This document shows, piece by piece, positions 27,231 through 35,762 of a stretch of 59,005 nt of DNA. Both the position numbers and the translations under genes were made by a program. How positions within the stretch are numbered: the stretch's first letter is position 1; each line of letters starts with the position of its first letter. The notes below the pieces were generated by a model that worked only from the letters and a program-made list of their open reading frames with translations, was not told where the DNA came from and did not search any database. This DNA comes from Pelagibacteraceae bacterium AG-390-D18 (GTDB lineage Bacteria > Pseudomonadota > Alphaproteobacteria > Pelagibacterales > Pelagibacteraceae): contig QCGY01000008.1 of the NCBI GenBank assembly GCA_003279715.1, positions 1-59,005 of the forward strand, read 5' to 3'.

Positions 27231-28444
27231 ATTTAGATGCAATAAAAAAAGAATTTCCTATCTTTGATGAAAAAATTCAAAATAATGATCTGGTTTATTT
27301 AGATAGTGCAAATTCTTCTCAAAAGCCAAAAGTTGTAATTGATAGAATTAATGAATTTTATACAAAACAATTTTCAAATGTTGGAAGAAGTGTTCATTAT
27401 CTTGCGGTAGCTGCTACCAACTTATATGAAAATACAAGAACTTCAGTTCAAAGATATATTAATGCAAAAGATAAAAATGAAATTGTATTTACTAAAGGTG
27501 CAACTGAGGCACTCAACTTAGTTGCCAATACATTGGGCCAAAATTATCTTCAAGAAGGTGATGAAATTCTTATTACAGAATTAGAGCATCATTCTAATTA
27601 TGTTCCATGGCATTTTTTAAGAAAATCAAAAAATATAAAAATTAATTTTGCTGAAATCAATAACGATGGAGAAATTACATTAGAAGAAATTGAAAAAAAA
27701 TTAACTCCTAAAACAAAAATAATATCAATTACACATCTATCAAATGTTACAGGAGCTATTTTGCCAGTTAAAGAAATAACTGAGTTAGCACACTCCAAAG
27801 GTATTATAGTTGTGGTTGATGGCTGTCAGGGAGCCCCACATTTAAAGCTAGATATGCAAGATTTAGATTGTGATTTCTATGCTATTTCTTGTCATAAAAT
27901 GTATGGTCCAACTGGTTTGGGTGTTTTGTATGGAAAAAAGAAGTGGCTAGAGGAATTACCACCCTATCAAGGTGGAGGCGGTATGATTAATGAAGTTAAA
28001 AAAGATAGGATTTCCTATGGTGATTTACCTAATAAATATGAAGCAGGAACAATGGCGACCGCTCAAGTAATAGCATTTGATCAATCTATTAAATTTTTAG
28101 AGAGTGTGGGAATTGACAATGTGATGAAGCATGAAGCAGAATTAGTTGAATATGGACAAGAGCTATTACAAAAAAATAATTCTGTTAAGCTAATAGGCAA
28201 TCCAAAAAATAAAGGTGGTGTTTTATCTTTTACCATAGAAGGAATTCACCCTCATGATGTAGCAACTATATTAGATGAAGATGGTGTAGCAATAAGAGCA
28301 GGCCATCATTGCTGTCAAATACTTCATGATAAATTAAATATACCAGCAAGCTCAAGAGCATCAGTTGGAATTTATAATACTAAAGATGACCTTGATAAAC
28401 TTAATGAAGCTATAAATAATTGTAAAAAAATATTTAATTTATAA
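27227..28444 (+). CDS. sufS: Cysteine desulfurase SufS
   Basis: PLP enzyme taking sulphur from cysteine as a persulphide. ITELEHHSNYVPW, the PLP lysine in AISCHKMYGPTGLGVLYG, and the active cysteine region RAGHHCCQ show a group II desulfurase. The 405 residues are standard. There is no sufE; a SufU-type gene follows instead, whose product in other bacteria receives the sulphur from SufS. It overlaps both neighbours by 1-4 bp. Confidence 0.96.
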   Translation: MNLDAIKKEFPIFDEKIQNNDLVYLDSANSSQKPKVVIDRINEFYTKQFSNVGRSVHYLAVAATNLYENTRTSVQRYINAKDKNEIVFTKGATEALNLVANTLGQNYLQEGDEILITELEHHSNYVPWHFLRKSKNIKINFAEINNDGEITLEEIEKKLTPKTKIISITHLSNVTGAILPVKEITELAHSKGIIVVVDGCQGAPHLKLDMQDLDCDFYAISCHKMYGPTGLGVLYGKKKWLEELPPYQGGGGMINEVKKDRISYGDLPNKYEAGTMATAQVIAFDQSIKFLESVGIDNVMKHEAELVEYGQELLQKNNSVKLIGNPKNKGGVLSFTIEGIHPHDVATILDEDGVAIRAGHHCCQILHDKLNIPASSRASVGIYNTKDDLDKLNEAINNCKKIFNL

Positions 28445-28908
28445 TGAACTTAAAAGAATTATATCAAGAAATAATATTAGAGCATGGTAAAAATCCAAGA
28501 AACCTTGGTAAGACCGATGACTTTAACAAAGATGCCAAAGGTCATAACCCTTTATGTGGAGACAATGTGCATGTTTATTTAAAACTAAACGGACAAAAAA
28601 TTGTTGAAGATATTTCTTTTGAAGGAAGTGGATGTGCTATTTCAATGGCATCTGCATCAATTATGACTGATCTAATCAAAGGAAAAAATGAACATGAGGC
28701 TAAAGAGATTGTTGAAGATTTTTTAGGAATGATTAAAGAAAATCCTGAATTAAAATCAGATAATTTAGAAGATGATGAAAAAACAAAACTAATGTGTTTA
28801 TCAGGAGTAAAACAATATCCAATGAGAGTTAAATGTGCAACTTTGTCATGGCATACTTTAGTTTCTGCTTTTGATGATAGAAAAGAAGAAGTTAAAACAG
28901 AAAATTAA
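28444..28908 (+). CDS. sufU: SufU-type sulphur transfer / IscU-like protein
   Basis: About 154 residues of the NifU-N/IscU fold. LYQEIILEHGKNPRN opens it, and the three conserved cysteines lie in NPLCGDNV, FEGSGCAIS and VKCATLSW, with an additional Cys in KLMCLSGV. The extended loop between the second and third ligand (residues 75-125) is typical of SufU rather than IscU. In the SUF context it most likely accepts persulphide from SufS; a scaffold role is the alternative. Confidence 0.9.
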   Translation: MNLKELYQEIILEHGKNPRNLGKTDDFNKDAKGHNPLCGDNVHVYLKLNGQKIVEDISFEGSGCAISMASASIMTDLIKGKNEHEAKEIVEDFLGMIKENPELKSDNLEDDEKTKLMCLSGVKQYPMRVKCATLSWHTLVSAFDDRKEEVKTEN

Positions 28909-28914
28909 TTAGAT

Positions 28915-29214
28915 ATGGATAAAAGAGAACAAATTATTGAGGAAATTAGAAAAATTTATGATCCTGAATTGCCAGTTAATATTTATGAGTTAGGTTTAAT
29001 CTATGATATAAAAGTTGAAAATGATAATTTTGCTAAAATTAAAATGACACTAACAACCCCCAATTGTCCCGTGGCTGAAAGTTTACCAAAAGAAGTTAAA
29101 GAAGGAGCGATGCAAGTTGAAGGCATTGATGATGTTGATCTTGAATTAGTTTGGGATCCTCCTTGGAACAAAGATATGATGTCTGAAGCAGCAAAATTGG
29201 AGTTAAATTTATAA
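28915..29214 (+). CDS. sufT: SufT / MIP18-like Fe-S maturation factor (DUF59)
   Basis: Small DUF59 protein of 99 residues that assists Fe-S maturation in other bacteria. It has the full pattern IRKIYDPELPVNIYELGLIYD, TLTTPNCPVAESLP with the conserved Cys, and the C-terminal LVWDPPWNKDMMSEAA. It lies 6 bp after sufU and overlaps the sufA-like ATG by 1 bp, so it belongs to the SUF operon. Confidence 0.94.
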   Translation: MDKREQIIEEIRKIYDPELPVNIYELGLIYDIKVENDNFAKIKMTLTTPNCPVAESLPKEVKEGAMQVEGIDDVDLELVWDPPWNKDMMSEAAKLELNL

Positions 29215-29549
29215 TGAGTCCTATAATTAAATTAAGTGATAATGCAGCATTAAGAATTAAAGAAATTATGTCTAATGCTGAAAAAGATTCGTTAGGTGTT
29301 AGGGTTTCAGTTAAAACAGGTGGTTGTGCTGGGATGTCTTATGTTATGGAATATACAAAAGATGTTAATCCAAGTGATGAGATAATTGAAGATAAAGGGG
29401 TTAAAGTTTTTGTTGATTCAGCTGCAATAATGTATCTGCTTGGCACTGAAATGGACTATAAAAAAGAAGAACTTTCATCTTCTTTTGTATTCAATAACCC
29501 TAATGAAACTGAGCGATGTGGCTGTGGTGAGTCATTCAAAATAGAGTAG
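29214..29549 (+). CDS. sufA: A-type Fe-S carrier (SufA/IscA/ErpA family)
   Basis: Carrier passing clusters from the scaffold to target proteins. The three ligand cysteines are in KTGGCAGMSYVME and the C-terminal RCGCGESF. The 111 residues are standard. Last recognisable gene of the iscR-suf operon. Sequence alone does not separate SufA, IscA and ErpA; the symbol rests on position. No hairpin terminator is visible after it. Confidence 0.9.
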   Translation: MSPIIKLSDNAALRIKEIMSNAEKDSLGVRVSVKTGGCAGMSYVMEYTKDVNPSDEIIEDKGVKVFVDSAAIMYLLGTEMDYKKEELSSSFVFNNPNETERCGCGESFKIE

Positions 29550-29566
29550 GTTGTATTATCCCAATA

Positions 29567-29597
29567 ATTGCATATCAGTATTGCGTTATATGCATAT
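29567..29597 (+). promoter_or_regulatory. Repeat-rich upstream region of the small gene
   Basis: Contains ATTGCATAT (29567-29575), the related TTGCGTTAT (29581-29589) and the perfect 10-bp palindrome ATATGCATAT (29588-29597), all within 50 bp of the small gene's ATG. The octamer ATTGCATA also occurs twice upstream of glnA, in the same orientation relative to the gene. A shared regulator is possible but unproved. Confidence 0.4.
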
Positions 29598-29615
29598 CTA
29601 GTGTAATTATTACCT

Positions 29616-29786
29616 ATGAATAGATTTGAATTTAAAAATCTTGTTAAAAACCTAAAGAATTCTTTAAAAGAAAAAACTTTTTTTAAAGATCTCCGTAAAG
29701 AAGTAGAAACTGGTGCTAACGGTACCCAGGACTACGTTGTCAAAAAAGGCGTTAACAAAGATACAATTGCTACAACTAGACAGTAA
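29616..29786 (+). CDS. Small protein of unknown function (56 residues)
   Basis: An ATG-to-TAA frame of 57 codons that I found in the gap between the sufA-like gene and glnA. The product starts MNRFEFKNLVKNLK, has a basic amphipathic N-terminal half (to about residue 30) and ends with GVNKDTIATTRQ. No membrane helix, cysteine or known motif is present. The middle part (about 29709-29755) uses AAC, ACC, CAG, GAC, TAC and GTC, codons uncommon in this genome, which suggests either high expression or an RNA-level constraint. It ends 7 bp from the convergent end of glnA. An alternative reading is a structured RNA. Confidence 0.5.
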   Translation: MNRFEFKNLVKNLKNSLKEKTFFKDLRKEVETGANGTQDYVVKKGVNKDTIATTRQ

Positions 29787-29793
29787 TTAATTA

Positions 29794-31200
29794 CTAGCTA
29801 CTGTAATACATCTCAAACTCAACTGGATGAGGTGCATGTTCAAATTTGTGAATTTCTTCAAACTTCAGTGCAATATAAGCATCAATTTGATCATCCGTAA
29901 ACACACCACCTTGAGTTAAAAACTCTCTATCTTTATCTAAACTTTCCATGGCTTCTCTTAAAGAACCACAAACAGTTGGAATAGCTTTAACTTCTTCTGG
30001 TGGTAATTCATATAAATCTTTATCAAAAGACTCACCTGGATGAATTTTATTTTTAATTCCATCAAGTCCTGCCATAAGCATTGCAGCAAAAGTTAGATAA
30101 GGGTTTCCTGAAGCGTCAGGAAATCTTATTTCACATCTTGCACCTTTTTTACTTAAAGTAATTGGTATACGGCATGATGCTGATCTATTTCTAGCAGAAT
30201 AAGCAAGAAGCACAGGAGCTTCAAATCCTGGAACTAATCTTTTATAACTGTTGGTAGTAGAGTTTGCAAAAGCATTAATTGCTTTAGCATGTTTTAAAAT
30301 TCCACCAATGTAGTGTAATGCAGTTTCTGACAAACCTGCGTAAGCATCACCAGAAAATACTGGTGTATCACCTTTCCAAATAGATTGGTGAATGTGCATA
30401 CCTGAACCATTATCACCTGCAACAGGTTTAGGCATAAAGGTAGCAGTTTTACCAAATGAATGTGTAACCATTTGCACAACATATTTATAAAGTTGAACAT
30501 TATCTGCTTGATCAACTAAAGTTCCAAAATACATTCCAAGTTCATGTTGACTTGGAGCAACTTCATGGTGATGTTTTTCAACTTTAATTCCAACTTCTTT
30601 TAAATTTTTTAAATATTCACCACGCATATCCTGTTCACTGTCCACAGGAGGTACTGGAAAATAGCCACCTTTAACTGGAGGTCTGTGTCCCATGTTACCA
30701 TTTTCATAAACTTTACCGGAGTTGTAAGGGCCTTCTTTACTGTCCAAAACAAATCCTGTGTTGTTTGGATCATTACTAATTCTTACATCATCAAATACAA
30801 AAAATTCTGGCTCTGGACCAAAGAAAGCTTTGTCTCCAACACCTGAAGATTTTAAATATTCTTCAGCTTTTTTCGCAACACCTCTAGGATCTCTTTCATA
30901 AGGAGATTTTTTCACAGCATCTAAAATATCACAAAATAAAACCAAAGTATTATGAGACGTAAAAGGATCCATAAACATTCTTGCAGTATCTGGTTTTAAA
31001 ATCATGTCAGACTCATTGATAGCTTTCCAACCAGCAATAGATGAACCATCAAAAAATACTCCCTCGTTTAACATTTCTTCATCAACGACTGTAGAGTCCA
31101 TTGTTAAATGTTGAAGTTTTCCTCTTGGGTCAGTAAATCTTAGGTCTACGAATTCTGCTTCTTTTTCTTTAATAAATTTTAAAACATTTGCTGCGCTCAT
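29794..31200 (-). CDS. glnA: Glutamine synthetase type I
   Basis: Makes glutamine from glutamate, ammonium and ATP; the main entry of ammonium. 468 residues, GSI length. Active-site blocks are [57 protein letters not shown] and [20 protein letters not shown] contains the tyrosine that is adenylylated in related enzymes. A strong Shine-Dalgarno (AGGAGAC) precedes the ATG. The 138 bp upstream, shared with the divergent deacylase gene, carry direct and inverted repeats. Confidence 0.97.
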   Translation of the reverse strand: MSAANVLKFIKEKEAEFVDLRFTDPRGKLQHLTMDSTVVDEEMLNEGVFFDGSSIAGWKAINESDMILKPDTARMFMDPFTSHNTLVLFCDILDAVKKSPYERDPRGVAKKAEEYLKSSGVGDKAFFGPEPEFFVFDDVRISNDPNNTGFVLDSKEGPYNSGKVYENGNMGHRPPVKGGYFPVPPVDSEQDMRGEYLKNLKEVGIKVEKHHHEVAPSQHELGMYFGTLVDQADNVQLYKYVVQMVTHSFGKTATFMPKPVAGDNGSGMHIHQSIWKGDTPVFSGDAYAGLSETALHYIGGILKHAKAINAFANSTTNSYKRLVPGFEAPVLLAYSARNRSASCRIPITLSKKGARCEIRFPDASGNPYLTFAAMLMAGLDGIKNKIHPGESFDKDLYELPPEEVKAIPTVCGSLREAMESLDKDREFLTQGGVFTDDQIDAYIALKFEEIHKFEHAPHPVEFEMYYSS

Positions 31201-31273
31201 TTTGTCTCCTATATAATTTTATGAGTGGTAATTAACAAAATAATCTCGAAAAATATTGCTTATTTAATAAATA

Positions 31274-31314
31274 ACACCTATGCAATTTTCACATAAGTGG
31301 TGTATTTATGCAAT
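31274..31314 (-). promoter_or_regulatory. Candidate operator region of glnA
   Basis: In the glnA direction the octamer ATTGCATA occurs at 31314-31307 and 31286-31279, 28 bp apart. An inverted pair ACACC (31274-31278) / GGTGT (31299-31303) overlaps them. The position 80-115 bp before the glnA ATG fits a regulatory site. The binding protein is unknown; nitrogen control is inferred from the gene only. Confidence 0.4.
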
Positions 31315-31338
31315 ATTAAACAAAGTTTTTTACATTAT

Positions 31339-31821
31339 ATGAACTCAATATTAGATAAAGAGCCCGTTAAAAGAGCTGAAAAATCAATAAAGGAATTTGA
31401 TCCAAGTCTTAAAATTGTCTGCTTAGAACAAACAGCAAGAACTGCAGAAGATGCAGCTACAGCTTTAGGTTGTAATGTTGGGGCAATTGTTAAGAGTTTG
31501 CTTTTTAATACAGGAGATAACTTTGTACTTTGTTTGGTCTCAGGAGATAAAAGGTGCTCATTAAACAAGCTTAAAAAAATCCTAGATGAAAAAGATGTTT
31601 CAATGGCAAATCCTGATGATGTTAAAAAAATTACTGGTTATACAATAGGAGGTGTTTCACCAGTAGGTCATTTAAGTAAAGTAAAAATTTATATTGATAC
31701 TAACCTTGATAGGTTTACAACAGTTTTTGCAGCTGCAGGACATCCAAATTGCATTTTCAAAATAGAATTTAATCAACTAACAAAGCTAACTGCTGGTGAA
31801 ATTGAAGAGATCACTGAATGA
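31339..31821 (+). CDS. YbaK/ProX-type aminoacyl-tRNA deacylase
   Basis: Stand-alone editing domain that hydrolyses mischarged tRNA in trans. It shows VCLEQTARTAEDAATALGCNVGAIVKSLLF with the conserved lysine, KRCSLNKL, and the C-terminal GYTIGGVSPVGHL and AAGHPNCIF. I use the ATG at 31339 (MNSILDKEPV), giving 160 residues; the in-frame GTG at 31297 overlaps the repeats upstream of glnA. The exact mischarged substrate (Ala- or Cys-tRNA-Pro) cannot be told. It overlaps the next gene by 4 bp. Confidence 0.88.
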   Translation: MNSILDKEPVKRAEKSIKEFDPSLKIVCLEQTARTAEDAATALGCNVGAIVKSLLFNTGDNFVLCLVSGDKRCSLNKLKKILDEKDVSMANPDDVKKITGYTIGGVSPVGHLSKVKIYIDTNLDRFTTVFAAAGHPNCIFKIEFNQLTKLTAGEIEEITE

Positions 31822-32711
31822 GACAACCTAAATTAATTGATTATGTTTTATTGACTTTATTAGCCTTAATTTGGGCTTCAGCTTTTTTTAATATTAAAAT
31901 TGCAACTTATTCTTTTGGGCCAGTAACAATTGCTTTCTTAAGAGTTTTTTTTGGAGCAATTCCAGTTCTACTTCTTTGTTATTATAAGGATATAAAAATT
32001 GAAGCATTTTCAAAAGACTGGCATTGGTTTGCAATGATAGGGTTTATAAATTTAGTAGCTCCATTTTTTTTAATAGCCTATGGAGTAAAATCTGTTCAGA
32101 GTAATTTAGCAGCAATTTTAATGTCAACTACACCACTAAGCTCAACAATTTTAGGTCATTTCTATACCAAAAATGAAAAATTTAATTTAGTCAAAACATT
32201 TGGAATTTTGATTGGATTTTCAGGAATAGTATTTTTATTTTCTGATAATATTTTGATTGATGAAAATAATTTTACATCAGCATTACTAATATTACTTGGA
32301 TCAACTTGTTATGTGATAGGTGGTGTTTTAACATTAAAGATTAGTAAGAAAAAAAATGAAAATGTAACTGGATCAATATTAATTTGGGCTATTATAATAT
32401 TATTACCATTAATGAGCTTTATTGAACAACCATGGCAATCAATTCCAAGGACAGACTCATTAATATCAGTTATTTATTTAGGAATTGTTCCGACTGGTGT
32501 TGCATGGATGTTACGATTTAGAGTTTTAAAAAATAATGGTTTAATTTTCCAATCTCAAGTTTCTTATTTAATCCCAATATTTGGAACTATTTTAGGCTAC
32601 ATATTCTTACAAGAATTAATTACTATTAAGGTTTTAATATCATTAATAGCTGTTTGTATTGGTGTTTATTTTGTTAGAAAAGCTGATAATAAAAAAATTA
32701 TTTTAGACTAG
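31818..32711 (+). CDS. EamA/DMT-family transporter
   Basis: Inner-membrane protein with about ten hydrophobic segments arranged as two EamA repeats. The first repeat starts LLTLLALIWASAFFNIKIA, the second near LLILLGSTCYVIGGVLTLK, and VPTGVAWMLRFRVLKNNG is typical of the family. Members export amino acids or other metabolites; the substrate cannot be inferred. The 297 residues are normal. Linked to the deacylase gene by a 4 bp overlap and convergent with the methyltransferase gene (14 bp overlap). Confidence 0.9.
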   Translation: MRQPKLIDYVLLTLLALIWASAFFNIKIATYSFGPVTIAFLRVFFGAIPVLLLCYYKDIKIEAFSKDWHWFAMIGFINLVAPFFLIAYGVKSVQSNLAAILMSTTPLSSTILGHFYTKNEKFNLVKTFGILIGFSGIVFLFSDNILIDENNFTSALLILLGSTCYVIGGVLTLKISKKKNENVTGSILIWAIIILLPLMSFIEQPWQSIPRTDSLISVIYLGIVPTGVAWMLRFRVLKNNGLIFQSQVSYLIPIFGTILGYIFLQELITIKVLISLIAVCIGVYFVRKADNKKIILD

Positions 32712-33615
32712 ATATCTCTCTTATGTGATTAGGATTAGTTTCACAACATCCACCTAGTATAGTTGCACCATTTTCTTTAATTTTTTTTGAGAAATCATAA
32801 AATTTTTTTGCCGAAATATCTTTCCTCCTTCCTAAAGCAATATTTGGATTTGTTCCAATTTCATCTGGTTTTGCAGTATTAAATGTTTTGACAGGTGTTG
32901 GTTCATCTATACCCCAAAGATTTGCTTTAAATCCAAAAGGAATATTTAATTTTATAATTTCAGAAATTGAACTTTCTACTATCTCAGGTGAAACACATGC
33001 ACTTATTAGTCCAATCCAGTTATTATTTTTATATTTTTGAAACACGTCTGCAACTGTCTCACCAGATGGTAGCAAGTTATTTTTTTTTAAATGCATACCT
33101 ACTAAAACAGGTTTGCTTAATTTCAATGCTACATTCGAAGCTATATCTATTTCTCTACCACTAGAAATCACATCAAGATAAAAAAAATCTACATGAGGGC
33201 CTATAATTTCGGCTTGGTCATAAAAATCTTTTTCGATTTCTTTTGAGCTCCTTGTATCTTCTAAATATGTGTCATCTTGAGCCGGTAAGCTTCCAGCAAT
33301 TAATATATTTTTTTTAGATATTCTTTTAGCTTCAATTGCTAATAAACATGATTGTTCGTTTACATAATTAAAATGTTCTTCAACCTTATTTTTAATTAAT
33401 CTTATCCTTCTTGTTGAAAAAGTATTAGTGAGTATTACATCTGCACCTGAATCAATAAATGATAAATGTGTTTCAACTACTAAATTATGAAAATTCTTAT
33501 CCAAGATAGCACTTGCTGACCATAAAGTACCCTTCGAAATTAATCCTTTTGATAGAAGTTCTTGACCCATACCCCCATCTAAAATTCTTGTTTTTTTAAA
33601 AAAATCTAAATCCAC
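32698..33615 (-). CDS. Homocysteine S-methyltransferase family protein
   Basis: Zinc enzyme moving a methyl group onto homocysteine. RILDGGMGQELLSKG opens the barrel; the zinc ligands are Cys in ISACVSPE and the pair in ILGGCCETNPNHI. The 305 residues fit MmuM or single-domain BHMT-like enzymes; the methyl donor (S-methylmethionine, glycine betaine or another) cannot be told. It starts 8 bp after the oxygenase gene on the same strand, which leaves no room for a SAM riboswitch of its own. Confidence 0.85.
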   Translation of the reverse strand: MDLDFFKKTRILDGGMGQELLSKGLISKGTLWSASAILDKNFHNLVVETHLSFIDSGADVILTNTFSTRRIRLIKNKVEEHFNYVNEQSCLLAIEAKRISKKNILIAGSLPAQDDTYLEDTRSSKEIEKDFYDQAEIIGPHVDFFYLDVISSGREIDIASNVALKLSKPVLVGMHLKKNNLLPSGETVADVFQKYKNNNWIGLISACVSPEIVESSISEIIKLNIPFGFKANLWGIDEPTPVKTFNTAKPDEIGTNPNIALGRRKDISAKKFYDFSKKIKENGATILGGCCETNPNHIREISSLK

Positions 33616-33623
33616 AAAATACT

Positions 33624-34217
33624 TTATTTTTTGTATATAATCTTAATATTAAAAGAAAATGATCTACGCTCTCCCTCAATATTAAAAGGGTAAGCTGTAT
33701 GCATTAAATAGTTTGGAAAGATCAACAAATCTTTAACTTTAGGTAATACATTATAAATACTTTTACTTAAAAATCCTCTTTGTCCATTAATAAAATCAAT
33801 TGTTCCATTAGTTTTTAATTTTTTATTTTTTACTAATTTATTATTAGTCATACCTTTAGGTAATTTTAAATAACCTACACCAGACAAATCTCCTTCATGG
33901 TAATGAATTGGATTATATTCACCTTTAAATTGGCTAACTACCCAAAGATTTAAGATTTTAATATCTTTAATATCTTTAATTTTTTCATTAAAGAGAAACT
34001 TTCTTATATTAGCTTTAATCTCTTTTTCTAAACTTTTTTTAATAAAATTATTAGAAATCTTTATTTCATTTTTAATTTGACTTGCCAATTTTGAACTATA
34101 ATCAATTTTTCTTGAATTAGACTTACTTTCAAATTCTTTATTTAATTTTTCAAAAAATCTTTTTGAAATTTTTGTTTTTCCAATTGTTGGTCCAAAGGGT
34201 TTAATATTCTGCATCAA
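33624..34217 (-). CDS. Putative 2OG-Fe(II) oxygenase (2OG-FeII_Oxy_5-like)
   Basis: 197 residues. The central segment NLWVVSQFKGEYNPIHYHEGDLSGVGYL and the later LIFPNYLMHTAYPF...ERRSFSFNI fit the small double-stranded beta-helix dioxygenases often seen in marine bacteria and cyanophages. Probable iron ligands are His in IHYHEG with a nearby acidic residue and the His of LMHTAYPF; the Arg of ERRSFSFN would bind 2-oxoglutarate. Substrate unknown. The N-terminal 90 residues are basic and helical. Probably co-transcribed with the methyltransferase gene. Confidence 0.7.
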   Translation of the reverse strand: MMQNIKPFGPTIGKTKISKRFFEKLNKEFESKSNSRKIDYSSKLASQIKNEIKISNNFIKKSLEKEIKANIRKFLFNEKIKDIKDIKILNLWVVSQFKGEYNPIHYHEGDLSGVGYLKLPKGMTNNKLVKNKKLKTNGTIDFINGQRGFLSKSIYNVLPKVKDLLIFPNYLMHTAYPFNIEGERRSFSFNIKIIYKK

Positions 34218-34252
34218 GAGATTAAATATATTAAAAGATAATTAAATCAAGA

Positions 34253-34999
34253 TTATGGTATTAATCTTATTCCCATTCTTACTGCTACAAAAATTACTAA
34301 TAAGGAAGTAAATAAAGCTAGAGTTTTATTAGATAAAAACTTTATATTTAAAAAATTTCCTATTTGTCCACCAACTAAAACACATATAAAAAGAGGCCAG
34401 AAGTTTAAAAATTCATCAAATACTATATCTTTTGTAAGTTGGCCAGCTACCCCAAATATAGAATTTATTAAGATAAATAATGATGCGGCAGCAGCAATAT
34501 GTTTTGGATATCCTGCTTTTATTAAAAATAATATTGGGCTTAAGAATATACCACCTCCAATTCCCACAATACCCGAAATAAAACCTATTATAGACCCAAT
34601 TGAAATAGACAGTAAATTCGAAACTTTTTTTATTTGAAATTGTTCTTTATTGAAGTTTTTACTTTCGATAAACAAAAAGATACCAGCTACAGTTAAAACA
34701 AAAAACAACAATATTTCAAATAAATCTTTTTCTATTGAAATTGAAGCTCCAAAAAAAGCAAACGGAATGGATCCAGCAAGATATGGAACTAGTAATTTAA
34801 GATTTATGTTACCTGATCTTAGGTAGTTAATTGAATTTCCTGATACTACAATTATATTACAAAATAAAGCTAAAATGGGAATGATGTAATAGGGTAAATT
34901 CCAAATCAACATTAGTGCAAGATAAGTAGATCCACCACCAAATCCAACACTAGAATATAAAATTGCTGTTATAAAAAATAATACTGATAATATAATCAT
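34253..34999 (-). CDS. TauE/SafE-family membrane transporter
   Basis: About eight membrane segments in 248 residues. The N-terminal LYSSVGFGGGSTYLALML and the internal repeat GFISGIVGIGGGIFLSPIL are the paired Gly-rich motifs of TauE/SafE permeases, which export sulphite, sulphonates or other small anions. The substrate cannot be predicted. It is divergent from moaB by 16 bp. Beside a methionine sulfoxide reductase operon a role in sulphur-anion export is imaginable but not shown. Confidence 0.85.
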   Translation of the reverse strand: MIILSVLFFITAILYSSVGFGGGSTYLALMLIWNLPYYIIPILALFCNIIVVSGNSINYLRSGNINLKLLVPYLAGSIPFAFFGASISIEKDLFEILLFFVLTVAGIFLFIESKNFNKEQFQIKKVSNLLSISIGSIIGFISGIVGIGGGIFLSPILFLIKAGYPKHIAAAASLFILINSIFGVAGQLTKDIVFDEFLNFWPLFICVLVGGQIGNFLNIKFLSNKTLALFTSLLVIFVAVRMGIRLIP

Positions 35000-35015
35000 A
35001 CTTATAAAATTTATT

Positions 35016-35516
35016 ATGAACGTAAATATAGCTTTACTGACTGTAACAGATACCAGAACTTTTGATAATGATAAATCAGGAGCTATTCTTGTTGATAAAA
35101 TTAAAGAAGCTAGTCACAATTTAATTGATAGAAAAATTTGTAAAGATAATAAAGAAGATATTGTTGTAATTTTAAAAGAGTGGATAAGACAAAAAAATAT
35201 TGATGTAATTATATCTACAGGTGGAACTGGATTAACTGGAAGAGATATCACACCAGAAGCAGTTGAAGAAGTAGCTGATAAACAGATACCTGGGTTTGGT
35301 GAGATATTTAGAAATATAAGTTTAAAAACAGTGGGAACTTCTGCAATACAATCTAGAGCTTGTGCAGTTTTAGCTAATGGAAAATATATTTTTGCTCTTC
35401 CTGGTTCTTCAGGGGGTGTAACAGATGCTTGGGATGGAATTTTAAAACATCAATTAGATATCAATCACAAACCTTGTAATTTTGTTGAGTTATTTCCAAG
35501 ACTTAAAGAAAAATAA
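35016..35516 (+). CDS. moaB: Molybdopterin adenylyltransferase-like protein MoaB
   Basis: MogA/MoaB fold of 166 residues; family members adenylylate molybdopterin before metal insertion. It shows LLTVTDTRTFDNDKSG, ISTGGTGLTGRDITPEAV and the C-terminal ALPGSSGGVTDAWDGIL. The only Moco gene on the plus strand here. It converges on the end of the DUF1244-msrQ-msrP-moaEDCA operon with no spacer. A mogA-like function is more probable than a non-functional MoaB if no other homologue exists in the genome. Confidence 0.92.
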   Translation: MNVNIALLTVTDTRTFDNDKSGAILVDKIKEASHNLIDRKICKDNKEDIVVILKEWIRQKNIDVIISTGGTGLTGRDITPEAVEEVADKQIPGFGEIFRNISLKTVGTSAIQSRACAVLANGKYIFALPGSSGGVTDAWDGILKHQLDINHKPCNFVELFPRLKEK

Positions 35517-35762
35517 TTATTTTTGATATTTTTCTTTCCACTCAGGGTAGGGCATTCCATATATATGATTTCTTGCATCAGGATCTGAAATTTCAATCCC
35601 TTTTTTTTCTGCTTCTTCCCGATACCATCTAGACAAACAATTTCTGCAAAAACCTGCTAAGTTCATTAAATCTATATTTTGAACATCTTTTCTTTCTTTA
35701 AGATGCTCCATTAATCTTTCTAATGTTGCTGATTGAATTTCTTTTTTTGTATTTTCATCCAT
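35517..35762 (-). CDS. DUF1244 small protein
   Basis: 81 residues with the DUF1244 pattern: the helical LERLMEHLKERKDVQNIDLMN, then FCRNCLSRWYREEAEKKG and the C-terminal DARNHIYGMPYPEWKEKYQ. CRNC is a conserved Cys pair. The function is unknown; the family is widespread in proteobacteria. It is the last gene of the moaA-to-msrQ operon and overlaps msrQ by 8 bp. Confidence 0.9.
   Translation of the reverse strand: MDENTKKEIQSATLERLMEHLKERKDVQNIDLMNLAGFCRNCLSRWYREEAEKKGIEISDPDARNHIYGMPYPEWKEKYQK

Noticed and set aside
29550..29615. Glutamine riboswitch-like RNA before the small gene
   Set aside because: I looked for the conserved core of the glnA RNA motif and did not recognise it; the region is only 66 bp and dominated by ATGCAT-type repeats.
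31297..31338. GTG start for the YbaK-like gene
   Set aside because: It lies within the repeats upstream of glnA and adds residues unlike the family; the ATG at 31339 fits better.
33616..33623. Possible SAM riboswitch before the homocysteine methyltransferase gene
   Set aside because: Only 8 bp separate it from the upstream gene; there is no room for an aptamer.
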